Of a DNA stretch of 64,000 nucleotides, positions 26,842-35,612 are shown piece by piece (position 1 is the first letter of the stretch; each line of letters begins with the position of its first letter). Location of the stretch: assembly GCF_003254055.1 (NCBI RefSeq), contig NZ_QKZT01000002.1, positions 186,001-250,000 of the forward strand. The letters are read 5' to 3'. A program made the translations under genes and the position numbers. The notes under the pieces are model-generated. The model saw nothing but the letters and a program-made list of their open reading frames with translations, did no database searches and had not been told where the DNA came from. The DNA comes from Algoriphagus chordae. GTDB lineage: Bacteria; Bacteroidota; Bacteroidia; Cytophagales; Cyclobacteriaceae.

Positions 26842-27508
26842 AAATCATCAAATTGTTCTCAATAGCCTGAAGCTCTACAAACAGGCTCCCGCTCCATGGA
26901 AATTGCAAGGAGAGGGGATAATTTTGATTTATAAATTCTCCAAAGACTGGGTGGAAACTCATGGCAATTTACCTGATCATCTCAAGGGAAAGTTCAATGG
27001 AGGTTTAGGCTACCTGATGCTGGTAAACTATCAGACATCACCCGTCGGGCCTTACAAGGAACTGCTTTTTATCCCTGGGAAATTTGGACCCTACGGCAAG
27101 CAGGCTATCACCAAAATCTATGTGAGCTCGGAATCAAGCACACAAAATGGTCATGCTAACTGGGGAATCCCCAAAGAGACCCTGCCGATCAGCTGGGAGA
27201 AAAAGGATGGTAAGGAAATAATTGAAGTAAAAGACGGGGACAAAATTGCCTTCTCCTGTGAGCTAAAAACAGGTAAAATCCCCTTTCCTATTTCCACCAG
27301 CCTTTTGCCAATCGACTTACATCAATTGTGGGATGGAGTGGATTTTTTCACCAGACCATCGGGCCATGGCTGGGGTAAACGTGCTAGCATAAAAAACATA
27401 CAAATCGATCCTACTTATTTCCCTGATTTAAGTGGTCAAAAGCCTCTCTTTGCAGTCAAAATAGATCCCTTCAAAATCATTTTCCCCGAAGCTGACTATG
27501 CTTTATAA
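26834..27508 (+). CDS. acetoacetate decarboxylase-like (ADC-fold) protein
   Basis: The 224-residue protein (from ATG 26834, overlapping the preceding stop by 8 bp) resembles the acetoacetate decarboxylase superfamily: YLMLVNYQTSPVGPYKELLFIPG in the first half and ITKIYVSSESSTQNGHANWGIPKE in the middle, then a beta-rich end. The active-site Lys of true ADC enzymes could not be placed with confidence, so it may be a related enzyme acting on another keto acid. The longer frame from 26801 would overlap the SDR more deeply. It is followed by a second SDR with an 11-bp overlap. Confidence 0.65.
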   Translation: MPENHQIVLNSLKLYKQAPAPWKLQGEGIILIYKFSKDWVETHGNLPDHLKGKFNGGLGYLMLVNYQTSPVGPYKELLFIPGKFGPYGKQAITKIYVSSESSTQNGHANWGIPKETLPISWEKKDGKEIIEVKDGDKIAFSCELKTGKIPFPISTSLLPIDLHQLWDGVDFFTRPSGHGWGKRASIKNIQIDPTYFPDLSGQKPLFAVKIDPFKIIFPEADYAL

Positions 27509-28289
27509 GCCATTTACAGAAGCACATATTATCGTCACCGGTGCAGCTTCTGGAATCGGCCTTGAGTTAGTAAAACAACTATTGCCTTCCAATCCTCAGA
27601 TCCTTGCTGTGGATTTCGATCAGGAGAGGCTGGAGATATTGAAAAGCCAATTCCCAAAACTCTATATTCTTCAAGCTGACTTAAGCTTAAAATCAGGAAA
27701 TGAAGATATTTTAAACTGGGTTTCTGACAATTGGAATCGTGTAGATTTTTGCTTTGCAAATGCAGGAAAAGCAGAATTTGCTCCTGCGGAAGACCAAAAC
27801 TGGAAGGCCATGGATCAGCTCTTCCAACTGAATGTCTATAGCCCTATACAGATTGGCATGGCTATTCGCAGCCTTTTTCCCGGAGCTAATTTCCGTTTGA
27901 TCATCACCGCTTCTGCGATGTCATTCTGGACGATCCCAGGCTACAGTTTATATGCAGCTACCAAATCTGCCTTGCTCCAGTGGGCAAGAACTGTTTGGCT
28001 AGAAAAAACCGGAAACTGGCTAAGCTTGGTATTTCCCATCGCTACCAAAACCCAGTTTTTTGAAACTGCCGGTAAAGACATCCCAAAAGCATATCCTGTC
28101 CAATCACCAAGTTGGGTTGCCACAGCCATATTGAGAGGAGCAGCTAAAGGAAAAAAGAAAATCTTCCCCTCTCCCCTTTTTGTAAGCATGCTGGTTTTGA
28201 ATCGCTTTTTCAGGTTTATCCGAAGGCTATATCAAGTATTTGAATACCAGAAATATAAAAAGTGGCTTAAAAAACAATCTGAAGTCTAA
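27498..28289 (+). CDS. SDR-family NAD(P)-dependent oxidoreductase
   Basis: The 263-residue SDR has VTGAASGIG near residue 14, ANAG near 90, the Ser region in IITASAMSFW and YAATK near 150 for the catalytic Tyr/Lys. The C-terminal third is basic and hydrophobic (FVSMLVLNRFFRFIRRLYQVF), which could associate with the membrane. It overlaps the preceding ADC-like gene by 11 bp, so it belongs to the same operon. The substrate is unknown. Confidence 0.88.
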   Translation: MLYKPFTEAHIIVTGAASGIGLELVKQLLPSNPQILAVDFDQERLEILKSQFPKLYILQADLSLKSGNEDILNWVSDNWNRVDFCFANAGKAEFAPAEDQNWKAMDQLFQLNVYSPIQIGMAIRSLFPGANFRLIITASAMSFWTIPGYSLYAATKSALLQWARTVWLEKTGNWLSLVFPIATKTQFFETAGKDIPKAYPVQSPSWVATAILRGAAKGKKKIFPSPLFVSMLVLNRFFRFIRRLYQVFEYQKYKKWLKKQSEV

Positions 28290-28318
28290 GTCTGTTAACT
28301 TTATGAAAAACCAAAGCC

Positions 28319-28966
28319 ATGAAGAATTTAACACTCATACTCCTTGTGGTCTGTGTATTACAGGCCTGCCAACCTAAAGAAACTACTCCAGACACCTTAC
28401 CTATGAAAGTAGCTATGGCTTATGGATTTGATAAGTTTGACGAGGTCAATTCTATCGCCTACACTTGGAATGTGCAGCGTGACTCTGTCAATGTCATGAC
28501 TCGGGACTGGAAATGGAATATTAAGGATCGTACCGTTTACTATGCCAGTTCAGACACGAGTTTTACTTACAGCTTGGACATGCCTGCGGACTCCCTCCCT
28601 GCCATGGACAAAGGATTTATCAACGATAAATACTGGATGATGTATCCCTTCCAATTAGCATGGGATTCTGGCTATGAATACGAGACTGAGGAAAATGTAC
28701 CTTCTCCCATCGCTGGCACCAATTCAACCAAGCTAACTATCATCTATAATGGATCTGACGGCTATACTCCTGGTGATGCTTATGATCTGTATTTGGATGA
28801 AAATCATATGATACTAGAATGGGTTTTCCGTAGAGGAAACGGTCCCGACGGCAGACCTTTCACCTGGGAAGATGTAGAGCAATTTGGCCCTATCAAAATG
28901 GCAACGACCCATGCTAACAAGGATGGTCAGAAGTTCATCTGGTTCTCAAACATCTCTGTCAATTAA
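28319..28966 (+). CDS. hypothetical lipoprotein
   Basis: The 215-residue protein has a lipobox (LQACQ, Cys17) and is probably an envelope lipoprotein. The mature part has many Trp/Tyr residues and beta-like segments (YTWNVQRDSVNV, RDWKWNIKDRTVYY, MILEWVFRRGNGPDGRP). No known motif was recognised. It starts 29 bp after the SDR operon on the same strand, may be cotranscribed with it, and is followed by a strong terminator. Confidence 0.75.
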   Translation: MKNLTLILLVVCVLQACQPKETTPDTLPMKVAMAYGFDKFDEVNSIAYTWNVQRDSVNVMTRDWKWNIKDRTVYYASSDTSFTYSLDMPADSLPAMDKGFINDKYWMMYPFQLAWDSGYEYETEENVPSPIAGTNSTKLTIIYNGSDGYTPGDAYDLYLDENHMILEWVFRRGNGPDGRPFTWEDVEQFGPIKMATTHANKDGQKFIWFSNISVN

Positions 28967-28984
28967 GAGAGAGGATCTTCAAAA

Positions 28985-29018
28985 AATAGCCGTTTGTCTC
29001 TAGCAAACGGCTATTTTT
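28985..29018 (+). terminator. terminator after the SDR/lipoprotein operon
   Basis: AAATAGCCGTTTG and CAAACGGCTATTTT form a stem of about 13 bp, followed by T residues. Confidence 0.85.
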
Positions 29019-29080
29019 ATATCTTCAGGATCTGAATAGGTCCGAAATGCAAGTGAAATAAACAGGAAGCTTGGCATGAT

Positions 29081-29107
29081 TGCAGATAATCATATATATT
29101 ATATTTG
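29081..29107 (+). promoter_or_regulatory. possible Bacteroidota promoter of response regulator/kinase operon
   Basis: TATATTTG at 29100-29107 matches the -7 consensus TAnnTTTG. A TTG at 29080-29082 sits about 17 bp upstream, slightly closer than the usual 19-21 bp. Confidence 0.35.
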
Positions 29108-29149
29108 ACTTTGGGTTATCTAAAACCTAACTAGAAATTCCAATTACTA

Positions 29150-29596
29150 ATGAACGAAAGACCGATTAAACTTTTGCTGGCTGACGATGATGTAGATGAT
29201 CGGTTCTTTTTTAAAGACTCCCTTTCTAAGCTTCCCTTCGAAACCAAGCTCACCACCGTCACCAATGGCGTAGAATTGATGGATCTGCTTATGACCTCAG
29301 AGTCAGACCTTCCAGATGTAATATTTTTAGATCTCAATATGCCCATGAAGTCAGGCTTCGAATGCCTAGCTGAAATAATGGCGCATGACAAGTTCAGAAA
29401 TTTGCCTATCATCATTTACTCCACCTCCATGGATGAGCCAGTGGTAAAATCTCTCTATGAGCAAGGCGCTTTCCATTACATAAGAAAGCCTGGAGAATAT
29501 TCTAAATTAAAGGATGTGATTTTTAAAGGGCTGAGCAGCTTGACCAATAAATCAACAAAACCTTCTATAGACAATTTTGTAATCCAATCCCTGTAA
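29150..29596 (+). CDS. single-domain response regulator (REC only)
   Basis: The 148-residue protein is a receiver domain without output domain: acidic pocket ADDDVDD (Asp12-Asp13), phospho-acceptor Asp61 in FLDLNMP, Ser91/Thr92 in IYSTS, and Lys113 in RKPG. Such regulators act by protein contact or as phosphotransfer intermediates, as in Rcp1-type systems. The gene ends 8 bp before a large PAS histidine kinase gene, so the two form a likely pair. Confidence 0.93.
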   Translation: MNERPIKLLLADDDVDDRFFFKDSLSKLPFETKLTTVTNGVELMDLLMTSESDLPDVIFLDLNMPMKSGFECLAEIMAHDKFRNLPIIIYSTSMDEPVVKSLYEQGAFHYIRKPGEYSKLKDVIFKGLSSLTNKSTKPSIDNFVIQSL

Positions 29597-29604
29597 GCAT
29601 CATT

Positions 29605-32037
29605 ATGACAGTTCAACGTTCAACTACTTCAGGCCTCCCTATAGGCGGCGGTGAAATGGGCCAATTAATTCGGGAAAAAGACTGGAGCTCAACCCCCTTA
29701 GGACATCCCGACCATTGGCCACAAAGTCTTCGAACTACTCTGAACATCCTCCTTGCCTCCAAATTCCCAAAGTTTCTCTGGTGGGGAAAAGAACTGACTT
29801 GTTTTTATAATGATGCCTATAGACCAAGCTTAGGTTCAGAGGGAAAACACCCCTCCATATTGGGCATGGCCGGGAAAGAAGCTTGGCCAGAAATTTGGCA
29901 CATCATCAAACCATTGATGGATAAGGTTTTGGACAATGGAGAGTCACTCTGGTTTGAAAACTTACTCGTCCCGATCCATCGAAATGGGAAAATCGAAGAT
30001 GTGTATTGGACTTTCAGTTATAGTCCCGCCAGAAATGATGACGGAACAATCGCAGGCGTATTAGTTACCTGTGCAGAAACTACGCAAGAGGTACTTTTAA
30101 AAAGAAAACTTGAAAGTAGTGAACGTAACCTTAGACTCATCATCCAGCAAGCCCCAGCTTCAATAGCCACTTTCAAAGGACCAGATTATGTGACTGAAAT
30201 TGCTAATTCCAATGCCCTTGAACTTTGGGGTAGAAAGGCAGAAGAGGTGATGCATAAACCAATTCTGGAAGCTATGCCTGAACTTGTTGGGCAAGGCATT
30301 AAAGACCTACTTGACGACGTTTACACAACAGGAAATCGCTTTGCCGCATCAGAATTACCTGTTCAGCTTCTTCGTGACGGCAAGCTAAAAACCGTTTATA
30401 TCAATTTCAGCTATGAAGCGCTCTACGATGCCAATGGCAAAATAGACGGAATAATCAGCATAGGCCATGATGTCACTGATCAAGTCATTGCCCACAAGAA
30501 AATCGAGGCAAATGAGGAAAAACTAACCATGGTCATAGATGCCTCAGAACTAGGTACCTATGATTTCAATATCAAAACCAAGAAGCTGGATGGTTCGAAA
30601 AAACTTCATGAAATTTTTGGATTGAATGAAGCTGATGACATCGATCATGAAAGCTTTGTAAACAGCATTTACACCAAGGACCAAGCTATTAGAAATGCTG
30701 CCTTTGAGAAGTCTTTCAAAGATGGAAATTTAGCCTATACCTGCAGGATAAATACACCAGAGCAACATACCCGTTGGATAGAAGTAAAAGGAAAAGTCCA
30801 CCTTGACGAGGAAGGAAATCCTCATAAAGTCTTAGGAACCGTTCGTGACATTACCACTGAAAAAGTAAACATTCAAAAATTAGAAGAAAGCGAACAGAAA
30901 TTCAGACTCTTGGCCGATTCACTTCCACAACATATCTGGACTGCTGATCCAGAAGGAAACCTAAACTACTTTAACCAATCTGTCTATGATTTCTCAGGAT
31001 TCAGTTCTGAGCGCATTGAGCAAGAGGGATGGATTTCCATCGTTCATCCAGATGATAAGGCAGGAAACATTAAGGCTTGGACAGAGTCTGTTTCCACAGG
31101 TAAAGACTTCTTATTTGAACATAGATTTCGCAAGTATGATGGAACCTACAGATGGCAATTGAGCCGCGCCAAACCTCAATTCAATGAAGATGGGCAGATT
31201 CAGATGTGGGTAGGTTCGAGTACAGATATTCACGATCAAAAAGAATTCACTAATGAGCTAGAGCGATTAGTCATAGAGCGTACAAATGAGCTAGCTCAAA
31301 ATGTAAAGGATTTAGCCAGTATGAATAAGGAGCTTCAGTCCTTCGCCTACATATCCAGCCATGACTTGCAAGAGCCGCTGCGCAAAATCCAGACTTTTTC
31401 CACACTTCTTCTAGAGAATGAATACGATAACCTTACGGATGACGGTAAGGAGCATTTCAAAAGAATGCAAAACGCAGCCAAGCGAATGCAAGCTCTAATC
31501 TCTGACTTACTTGCTTATTCCAGAACGAGCATATCGGATCGAAAATATGAGCCTACCGATTTGAATAAGTTAATTGTCGAAGTGAAAATGGACCTCAAGG
31601 AAGAATTAGCGCATCATCAGGCAATACTGGAATCCGAAGAACTTTGCACCCTAAATATCATTCCATTTCAATTTCGGCAGCTACTACAGAATTTGGTTAG
31701 CAATTCTTTGAAATTTTCAGCTAAGGACAGAGAACCACATATCAGCATTTCCAGTGAAAAAGCATTTGGAAGTGAATTGGAGTTGGATCGCCTATCCCCA
31801 AATACTAAGTATTGCCATCTCAGGATTTCCGACAATGGTATTGGCTTTGAAGAAAAGTACGCAGAACGGATTTTTGAATTGTTTCAGCGACTCCATGGAA
31901 GGGAGAAATTTCAAGGCACTGGAATTGGGCTGGCAATTGTGAAGAAAATCGTCGATAATCACAATGGTTATATCACCGCTCATGGCAAACCTAATGAAGG
32001 CGCCACCTTTGACATCTACCTTCCTGAAAAACAATAA
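29605..32037 (+). CDS. PAS-domain sensor histidine kinase, soluble
   Basis: The 810-residue protein has a GAF/PAS-like N-terminal module and several PAS/PAC segments (about residues 170-290, 295-425 and 425-550), then a HisKA domain with phospho-acceptor His586 (SSHDLQEPLRKIQTF) and a HATPase domain with the N-box QNLVSNSLKFS, ISDNGIGFE and GTGIGLAIVKK. No transmembrane helix was seen, so it should sense a cytoplasmic cue. The RLHGREKFQGTGIGLAI end resembles bacteriophytochrome-type kinases, but no bilin-binding GAF domain was seen. The response regulator just upstream is the likely partner. Confidence 0.93.
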   Translation: MTVQRSTTSGLPIGGGEMGQLIREKDWSSTPLGHPDHWPQSLRTTLNILLASKFPKFLWWGKELTCFYNDAYRPSLGSEGKHPSILGMAGKEAWPEIWHIIKPLMDKVLDNGESLWFENLLVPIHRNGKIEDVYWTFSYSPARNDDGTIAGVLVTCAETTQEVLLKRKLESSERNLRLIIQQAPASIATFKGPDYVTEIANSNALELWGRKAEEVMHKPILEAMPELVGQGIKDLLDDVYTTGNRFAASELPVQLLRDGKLKTVYINFSYEALYDANGKIDGIISIGHDVTDQVIAHKKIEANEEKLTMVIDASELGTYDFNIKTKKLDGSKKLHEIFGLNEADDIDHESFVNSIYTKDQAIRNAAFEKSFKDGNLAYTCRINTPEQHTRWIEVKGKVHLDEEGNPHKVLGTVRDITTEKVNIQKLEESEQKFRLLADSLPQHIWTADPEGNLNYFNQSVYDFSGFSSERIEQEGWISIVHPDDKAGNIKAWTESVSTGKDFLFEHRFRKYDGTYRWQLSRAKPQFNEDGQIQMWVGSSTDIHDQKEFTNELERLVIERTNELAQNVKDLASMNKELQSFAYISSHDLQEPLRKIQTFSTLLLENEYDNLTDDGKEHFKRMQNAAKRMQALISDLLAYSRTSISDRKYEPTDLNKLIVEVKMDLKEELAHHQAILESEELCTLNIIPFQFRQLLQNLVSNSLKFSAKDREPHISISSEKAFGSELELDRLSPNTKYCHLRISDNGIGFEEKYAERIFELFQRLHGREKFQGTGIGLAIVKKIVDNHNGYITAHGKPNEGATFDIYLPEKQ

Positions 32038-32102
32038 CTAGCTGAAAAGGCATTGCAAAACCATCTTATGACGAAGGCCTATTCAGCTTCTTTAGGATTT
32101 GT

Positions 32103-32184
32103 CACAGCTCTGCCCGCCGTTCATGTCATACGAATGGTAACGTAAATCAAAGTCCAATTTATAATTCAGTTCAGCGCTAGTTGA
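32103..32184. repeat. left copy of an 82-bp direct repeat flanking peptide/propeller cassette 2
   Basis: It matches 33741-33822 without gaps, with about 10 mismatches by eye. It ends in an imperfect palindrome (TCAGTTCAGCGCTAGTTGA). The peptide gene begins 21 bp after this copy. Confidence 0.85.
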
Positions 32185-32204
32185 TTTGAATTACACTTAT
32201 TCAA

Positions 32205-32492
32205 ATGAAAAAATTAATTGTATTTGTTATCATATTCGGAGCATTCCTAGCAGCTTCTGACTCACATGGTTTAGGAGGCTGGGCAAGAAACTCCACAGCA
32301 ACAGAACTGTGGCATATTGATAGTACATCAATTAAGATTGGGCATCCACCATTTTTTAGTTTTTCTTTTTCAAAAATAACCTGTTGTGTGGATGGTACAG
32401 AGATGAGTGCCTGTAATCGGGAGGCAGAAAACCCGAAGTGCGAAAAAACAGTAGTTAGAGGAGCTTATGCACCTCTCAAAGTAGCCAGTTAA
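32205..32492 (+). CDS. small secreted Cys-containing peptide paired with propeller 2
   Basis: The 95-residue product begins with a signal-peptide-like segment (about residues 1-22, cleavage possibly near SDSHG). The mature peptide carries four Cys in the order CC, C, C (TCC near 59-60, C near 69, C near 79), like the peptide at 10830-11027. It is followed after 33 bp by a six-bladed propeller lipoprotein on the same strand. No activity is recognised. The call rests on leader, size, Cys pattern and the duplicated gene context. Confidence 0.65.
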   Translation: MKKLIVFVIIFGAFLAASDSHGLGGWARNSTATELWHIDSTSIKIGHPPFFSFSFSKITCCVDGTEMSACNREAENPKCEKTVVRGAYAPLKVAS

Positions 32493-32525
32493 TTAAATCC
32501 TCGGGCATCAAACTTAACCTTACCT

Positions 32526-33653
32526 ATGAGAAAATTTATTATACCTCTCAGTCTTATCATTGCATTTTTTTCTTGCAAAGAGTCAGACCCTATGCTTATA
32601 GATTCAAGTAAAAAGTCTGATTATTTTGATTTAGCTACCTACTATCAGGCTACAGATTACATAGGCTTGAGTTTCCCTGATTCTGTTCCTTTAGTAAGGA
32701 TCTTTAGTTCAAAAATTAAAAATAACAAGTTGTATATCCATGATAATGGCACAAATCAAATACTAGTTTTTGATCTAAAAAATGAAAGCTATTTATATTC
32801 TATTTCTGAAATAGGTGAAGGACCCGAAGAGTATAAAACTATCAATAATTTTGATGTTGATGAGAATAATATTTTATACATCTATGACTATGGAAGAAAG
32901 GTGATTTCATTTAAAGATGGACAGTTTCAAAAGGAATGGAATGACTTAAAATTACATGTGAGAGGTTTTCAAAAGACAGTAAATGGCTTTCTGCTAATAT
33001 CTCCTGACAATGGTTATAAACTGAACAAAAAACCAATAATAGAAATCGACGAAAACGGTAAAGTCTTACATTCAATGGGTGGAGAATTGGTGGAAAAATT
33101 GGCAATCCCAATAAAATACTTTCAAAGAATAGGTAACTCCATTTATATCAATGACATGCTCAACACTAACATCGTTAACTTTAATGTGGAGACTGGTAAA
33201 ATTGATTCAACAAAATTCAACCTTAAGAACAACTCAAATTTTTCTCTTATTGATTTTTGGCAGATCAATTCTGATGATTTTTTCTTGATGATAGTACCCA
33301 CTTCGACTGAATTGGAAGCAGGATTAATCCCTTACTTTAAGGAAAATAAATTTGTATCAAACTACAGTTCCTTCCTCTGTTCTTTGGACTTAATTGCCAT
33401 GAGTTCATTTCCAACGAACGATGATAAAGGGGAGTATGATTACACATTAATGACTGAAGAATTCTTCCCTAGCTTCGAAGACTATTTGACAAATATCACA
33501 GTAGAGAAGGGAGGAAGTTTAGAGTTGGATGGACATCACTACATTTTTGAAGATTATAAGCTAGAGAAAGAAAAATTTGATGCTAACCGAGGAAAAATTC
33601 AAGGGATTTTAACTAACAACAAAATTCTCATGAGAAAGTATATCCGAAAATAA
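32526..33653 (+). CDS. six-bladed beta-propeller lipoprotein, cassette 2
   Basis: The 375-residue protein has a lipobox (FFSCKES, Cys17). It has beta-propeller blade repeats and the SEIGEGPEEYK motif near residue 99, which matches the IGEGPGE motif of the cassette 1 propeller. It should be exported and membrane-anchored. The overall similarity to cassette 1 is modest, so the two are distant homologues rather than a recent duplication. The peptide gene directly upstream is probably cotranscribed. Function is unknown; binding of its peptide partner is inference. Confidence 0.85.
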   Translation: MRKFIIPLSLIIAFFSCKESDPMLIDSSKKSDYFDLATYYQATDYIGLSFPDSVPLVRIFSSKIKNNKLYIHDNGTNQILVFDLKNESYLYSISEIGEGPEEYKTINNFDVDENNILYIYDYGRKVISFKDGQFQKEWNDLKLHVRGFQKTVNGFLLISPDNGYKLNKKPIIEIDENGKVLHSMGGELVEKLAIPIKYFQRIGNSIYINDMLNTNIVNFNVETGKIDSTKFNLKNNSNFSLIDFWQINSDDFFLMIVPTSTELEAGLIPYFKENKFVSNYSSFLCSLDLIAMSSFPTNDDKGEYDYTLMTEEFFPSFEDYLTNITVEKGGSLELDGHHYIFEDYKLEKEKFDANRGKIQGILTNNKILMRKYIRK

Positions 33654-33682
33654 AAAGCAAGAAAAGTTGAAAACCTAACACC

Positions 33683-33716
33683 AAGCCGTTTGCTAGATAC
33701 AAGCGGCTATTTTTAT
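33683..33716 (+). terminator. terminator after propeller 2
   Basis: AGCCGTTTG and CAAGCGGCT form a 9-bp stem (one wobble) around an 8-base loop, followed by ATTTTTATG. Confidence 0.75.
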
Positions 33717-33740
33717 GTGTAAATCATCTTCGGGATATAC

Positions 33741-33822
33741 CACAGCTCTGCCCTCCGTTCATGTCACACGAATGGTAACGTAAATCAAAGCCTAGCACAT
33801 AATTCAGCTCAGCGCTAGCTGA
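33741..33822. repeat. right copy of the 82-bp direct repeat
   Basis: Direct repeat of 32103-32184; the two copies bracket the second peptide/propeller cassette. Confidence 0.85.
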
Positions 33823-33883
33823 GATTCGCAACGCCCTTTGAGTTCTGAGTTATCAGGATGAAATCTCGAAGGAATACAACGCA

Positions 33884-33950
33884 GGGTTTGCCACCCGAAA
33901 TGGGATAAGGATTGCAAATCCTACCATACATACTCGGAATTACAAATTCC
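33884..33950. repeat. cluster of three short palindromes (REP-like)
   Basis: Three palindromes with a TTxCxAA-type centre (GGGTTTGCCACCC, GGATTGCAAATCC, GGAATTACAAATTCC) lie within 67 bp. The spacing and centre are similar, but no protein or transposase partner is next to them. Confidence 0.6.
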
Positions 33951-34033
33951 TAGCAGCAGCGCTAATACCAATCCTACTATAATTTGCATCGCTTCAGGAA
34001 GAGGCTTATCTTATTTGGCTAAACCCTATAGCC

Positions 34034-35542
34034 ATGCCCGCCTTTTCTATCTTCGTCTTATTACTCACACTTTTTTCAAGCCATCAAGAGACTGAGGTCA
34101 TCAAAGTAAGACAACCTAACATTCTGTTTTTGATAGCTGATGACTGGTCTTATCCACACGCTGGAGTATATGGAGATCCGGTGATCCGAACTCCAACCTT
34201 CGATCGTTTGGCTGCCGAAGGAGCATTATTCACCAATGCTTACACAGCCTCTCCTTCTTGCTCTCCTTCCAGGGCAGCTGTTCTCTTGGGCAGGTATCCC
34301 CACCAAAATGAAGCTGGAGGTAATCTATGGTCAGAATTCCCAGCTCAATACCCTACTTATGTGAGTCTCTTGGAAGAAGATGGCTATTTCGCAGGATCAA
34401 CCAGAAAAGGCTGGGCGCCGGGAGATTTCAAAGTGTCTGGCTTATCGCACAATCCTGCAGGGAAAACCTATGAGGATTTTAAAACATTTTTCTCCCAAAA
34501 ACCCGATGATCAGCCCTTCACCTTTTGGTTTGGTAGCACGGACCCACATCGAGAATATGTCACTAATACAGGAATCCAAACAGGCATGGCCTTGGATGAT
34601 GTGATAGTTCCTGGCTTCTTCCCAGATCTGGATTGTGTCAGAAATGACATCTTGGATTATTACTTTGAGGTAGAGCGATTTGATCGGGAATGTGGTCAAT
34701 TGATCAAAATGCTAGAAGAAGCCGGTGAGCTTGACAATACCATTATCGTGATGACTAGTGACAATGGCATGCCTTTTCCGCGAGCCAAAGCCAATTTGTA
34801 TGATTATGGCACACGAATGCCCCTGGTGATCAGATGGCCAGAGAAAATCAAGCCTGGAACTGTCATCGATGACTTTGTGAACTTCGTGGATTTTGCCCCA
34901 AGTTTTATCGAAGCGGCAGGACTTACTGCTGAGACTATGACTGGGCAATCACTTTGGCCACTGCTGGCAGGAGAAAAACAAGATCGAGCACAAGTCTATC
35001 TAGAACGAGAGCGACATGCCAATGTTAGAAAAGGTGATCTATCCTATCCCATGCGGGCAGTCAGGGATCATCAATACTTATACATTCGAAATATGATGCC
35101 TGAGCGCCTGCCTGCCGGAGATCCTACCGTGCATCAATCGGTGGGACAATATGGAGATGTGGACAATTCTATCACCAAGTATATTATCATGGCTATGGAA
35201 GGAAGAGCCAAGGCAGGCTTACCTGATTACTTCAAATTAACTTTTGACTTAAGACCTGCAGAGGAACTCTATGATGTGGTCAAAGATCCTTATCAATTGA
35301 ATAATTTGGCAGAGGACAAATCCCTTGCTGGGATCAAGGAAAACATGAGTAAAAAGCTACAAACTTGGATGGAAGAAACCGGAGATTTGAGAGCCAGCGA
35401 GCCAGGATCATTATATTGGGACGAACTCCGCTATACACCAAACTACCAGATGGAAAATTATGATTTCCAACAAAGATTGGAGGATTATCGGATTAAGCCG
35501 CCTTTCGGAAAATATGCGAAAGAAGGGATTCCATGCCTTTGA
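34034..35542 (+). CDS. sulfatase, S1 family (Cys-type), SGSH-like
   Basis: The 502-residue protein has an N-terminal signal-like helix and the sulfatase core: Asp36-Asp37 metal ligands in LIADDWSYPH, and the formylglycine motif C-S-P-S-R with Cys76, followed by SDNGMPF near 250 and the YDYGTRMPLVIRWP segment. It should hydrolyse sulfate esters or N-sulfate on carbohydrate outside the cytoplasm. The active-site pattern is closest to heparan N-sulfatase-like S1 members by eye, which is a weak assignment. A second sulfatase lies on the opposite strand 1 kb downstream. No susC/susD pair or maturase gene is visible in the window. Confidence 0.9.
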   Translation: MPAFSIFVLLLTLFSSHQETEVIKVRQPNILFLIADDWSYPHAGVYGDPVIRTPTFDRLAAEGALFTNAYTASPSCSPSRAAVLLGRYPHQNEAGGNLWSEFPAQYPTYVSLLEEDGYFAGSTRKGWAPGDFKVSGLSHNPAGKTYEDFKTFFSQKPDDQPFTFWFGSTDPHREYVTNTGIQTGMALDDVIVPGFFPDLDCVRNDILDYYFEVERFDRECGQLIKMLEEAGELDNTIIVMTSDNGMPFPRAKANLYDYGTRMPLVIRWPEKIKPGTVIDDFVNFVDFAPSFIEAAGLTAETMTGQSLWPLLAGEKQDRAQVYLERERHANVRKGDLSYPMRAVRDHQYLYIRNMMPERLPAGDPTVHQSVGQYGDVDNSITKYIIMAMEGRAKAGLPDYFKLTFDLRPAEELYDVVKDPYQLNNLAEDKSLAGIKENMSKKLQTWMEETGDLRASEPGSLYWDELRYTPNYQMENYDFQQRLEDYRIKPPFGKYAKEGIPCL

Positions 35543-35612
35543 TTAGAATAATTATTCAACTTTTCATTAGGGTCAAACTAGTTTTTTATCTCCATTATCT
35601 AAAAACTTATAA

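Larger units (their letters stand above)
33654..34033. other. intergenic region with terminator, direct repeat and small palindromes
   Basis: No gene is seen. It holds the terminator at 33683-33716, the right 82-bp repeat at 33741-33822, and three palindromes of a dispersed type: GGGTTTGCCACCC (33884-33897), GGATTGCAAATCC (33909-33921) and GGAATTACAAATTCC (33936-33950). Confidence 0.7.

Noticed and set aside
33884-33950. Riboswitch upstream of the first sulfatase
   Set aside because: The palindromes are of the dispersed repeat type, each self-complementary, and show no conserved aptamer-like core.
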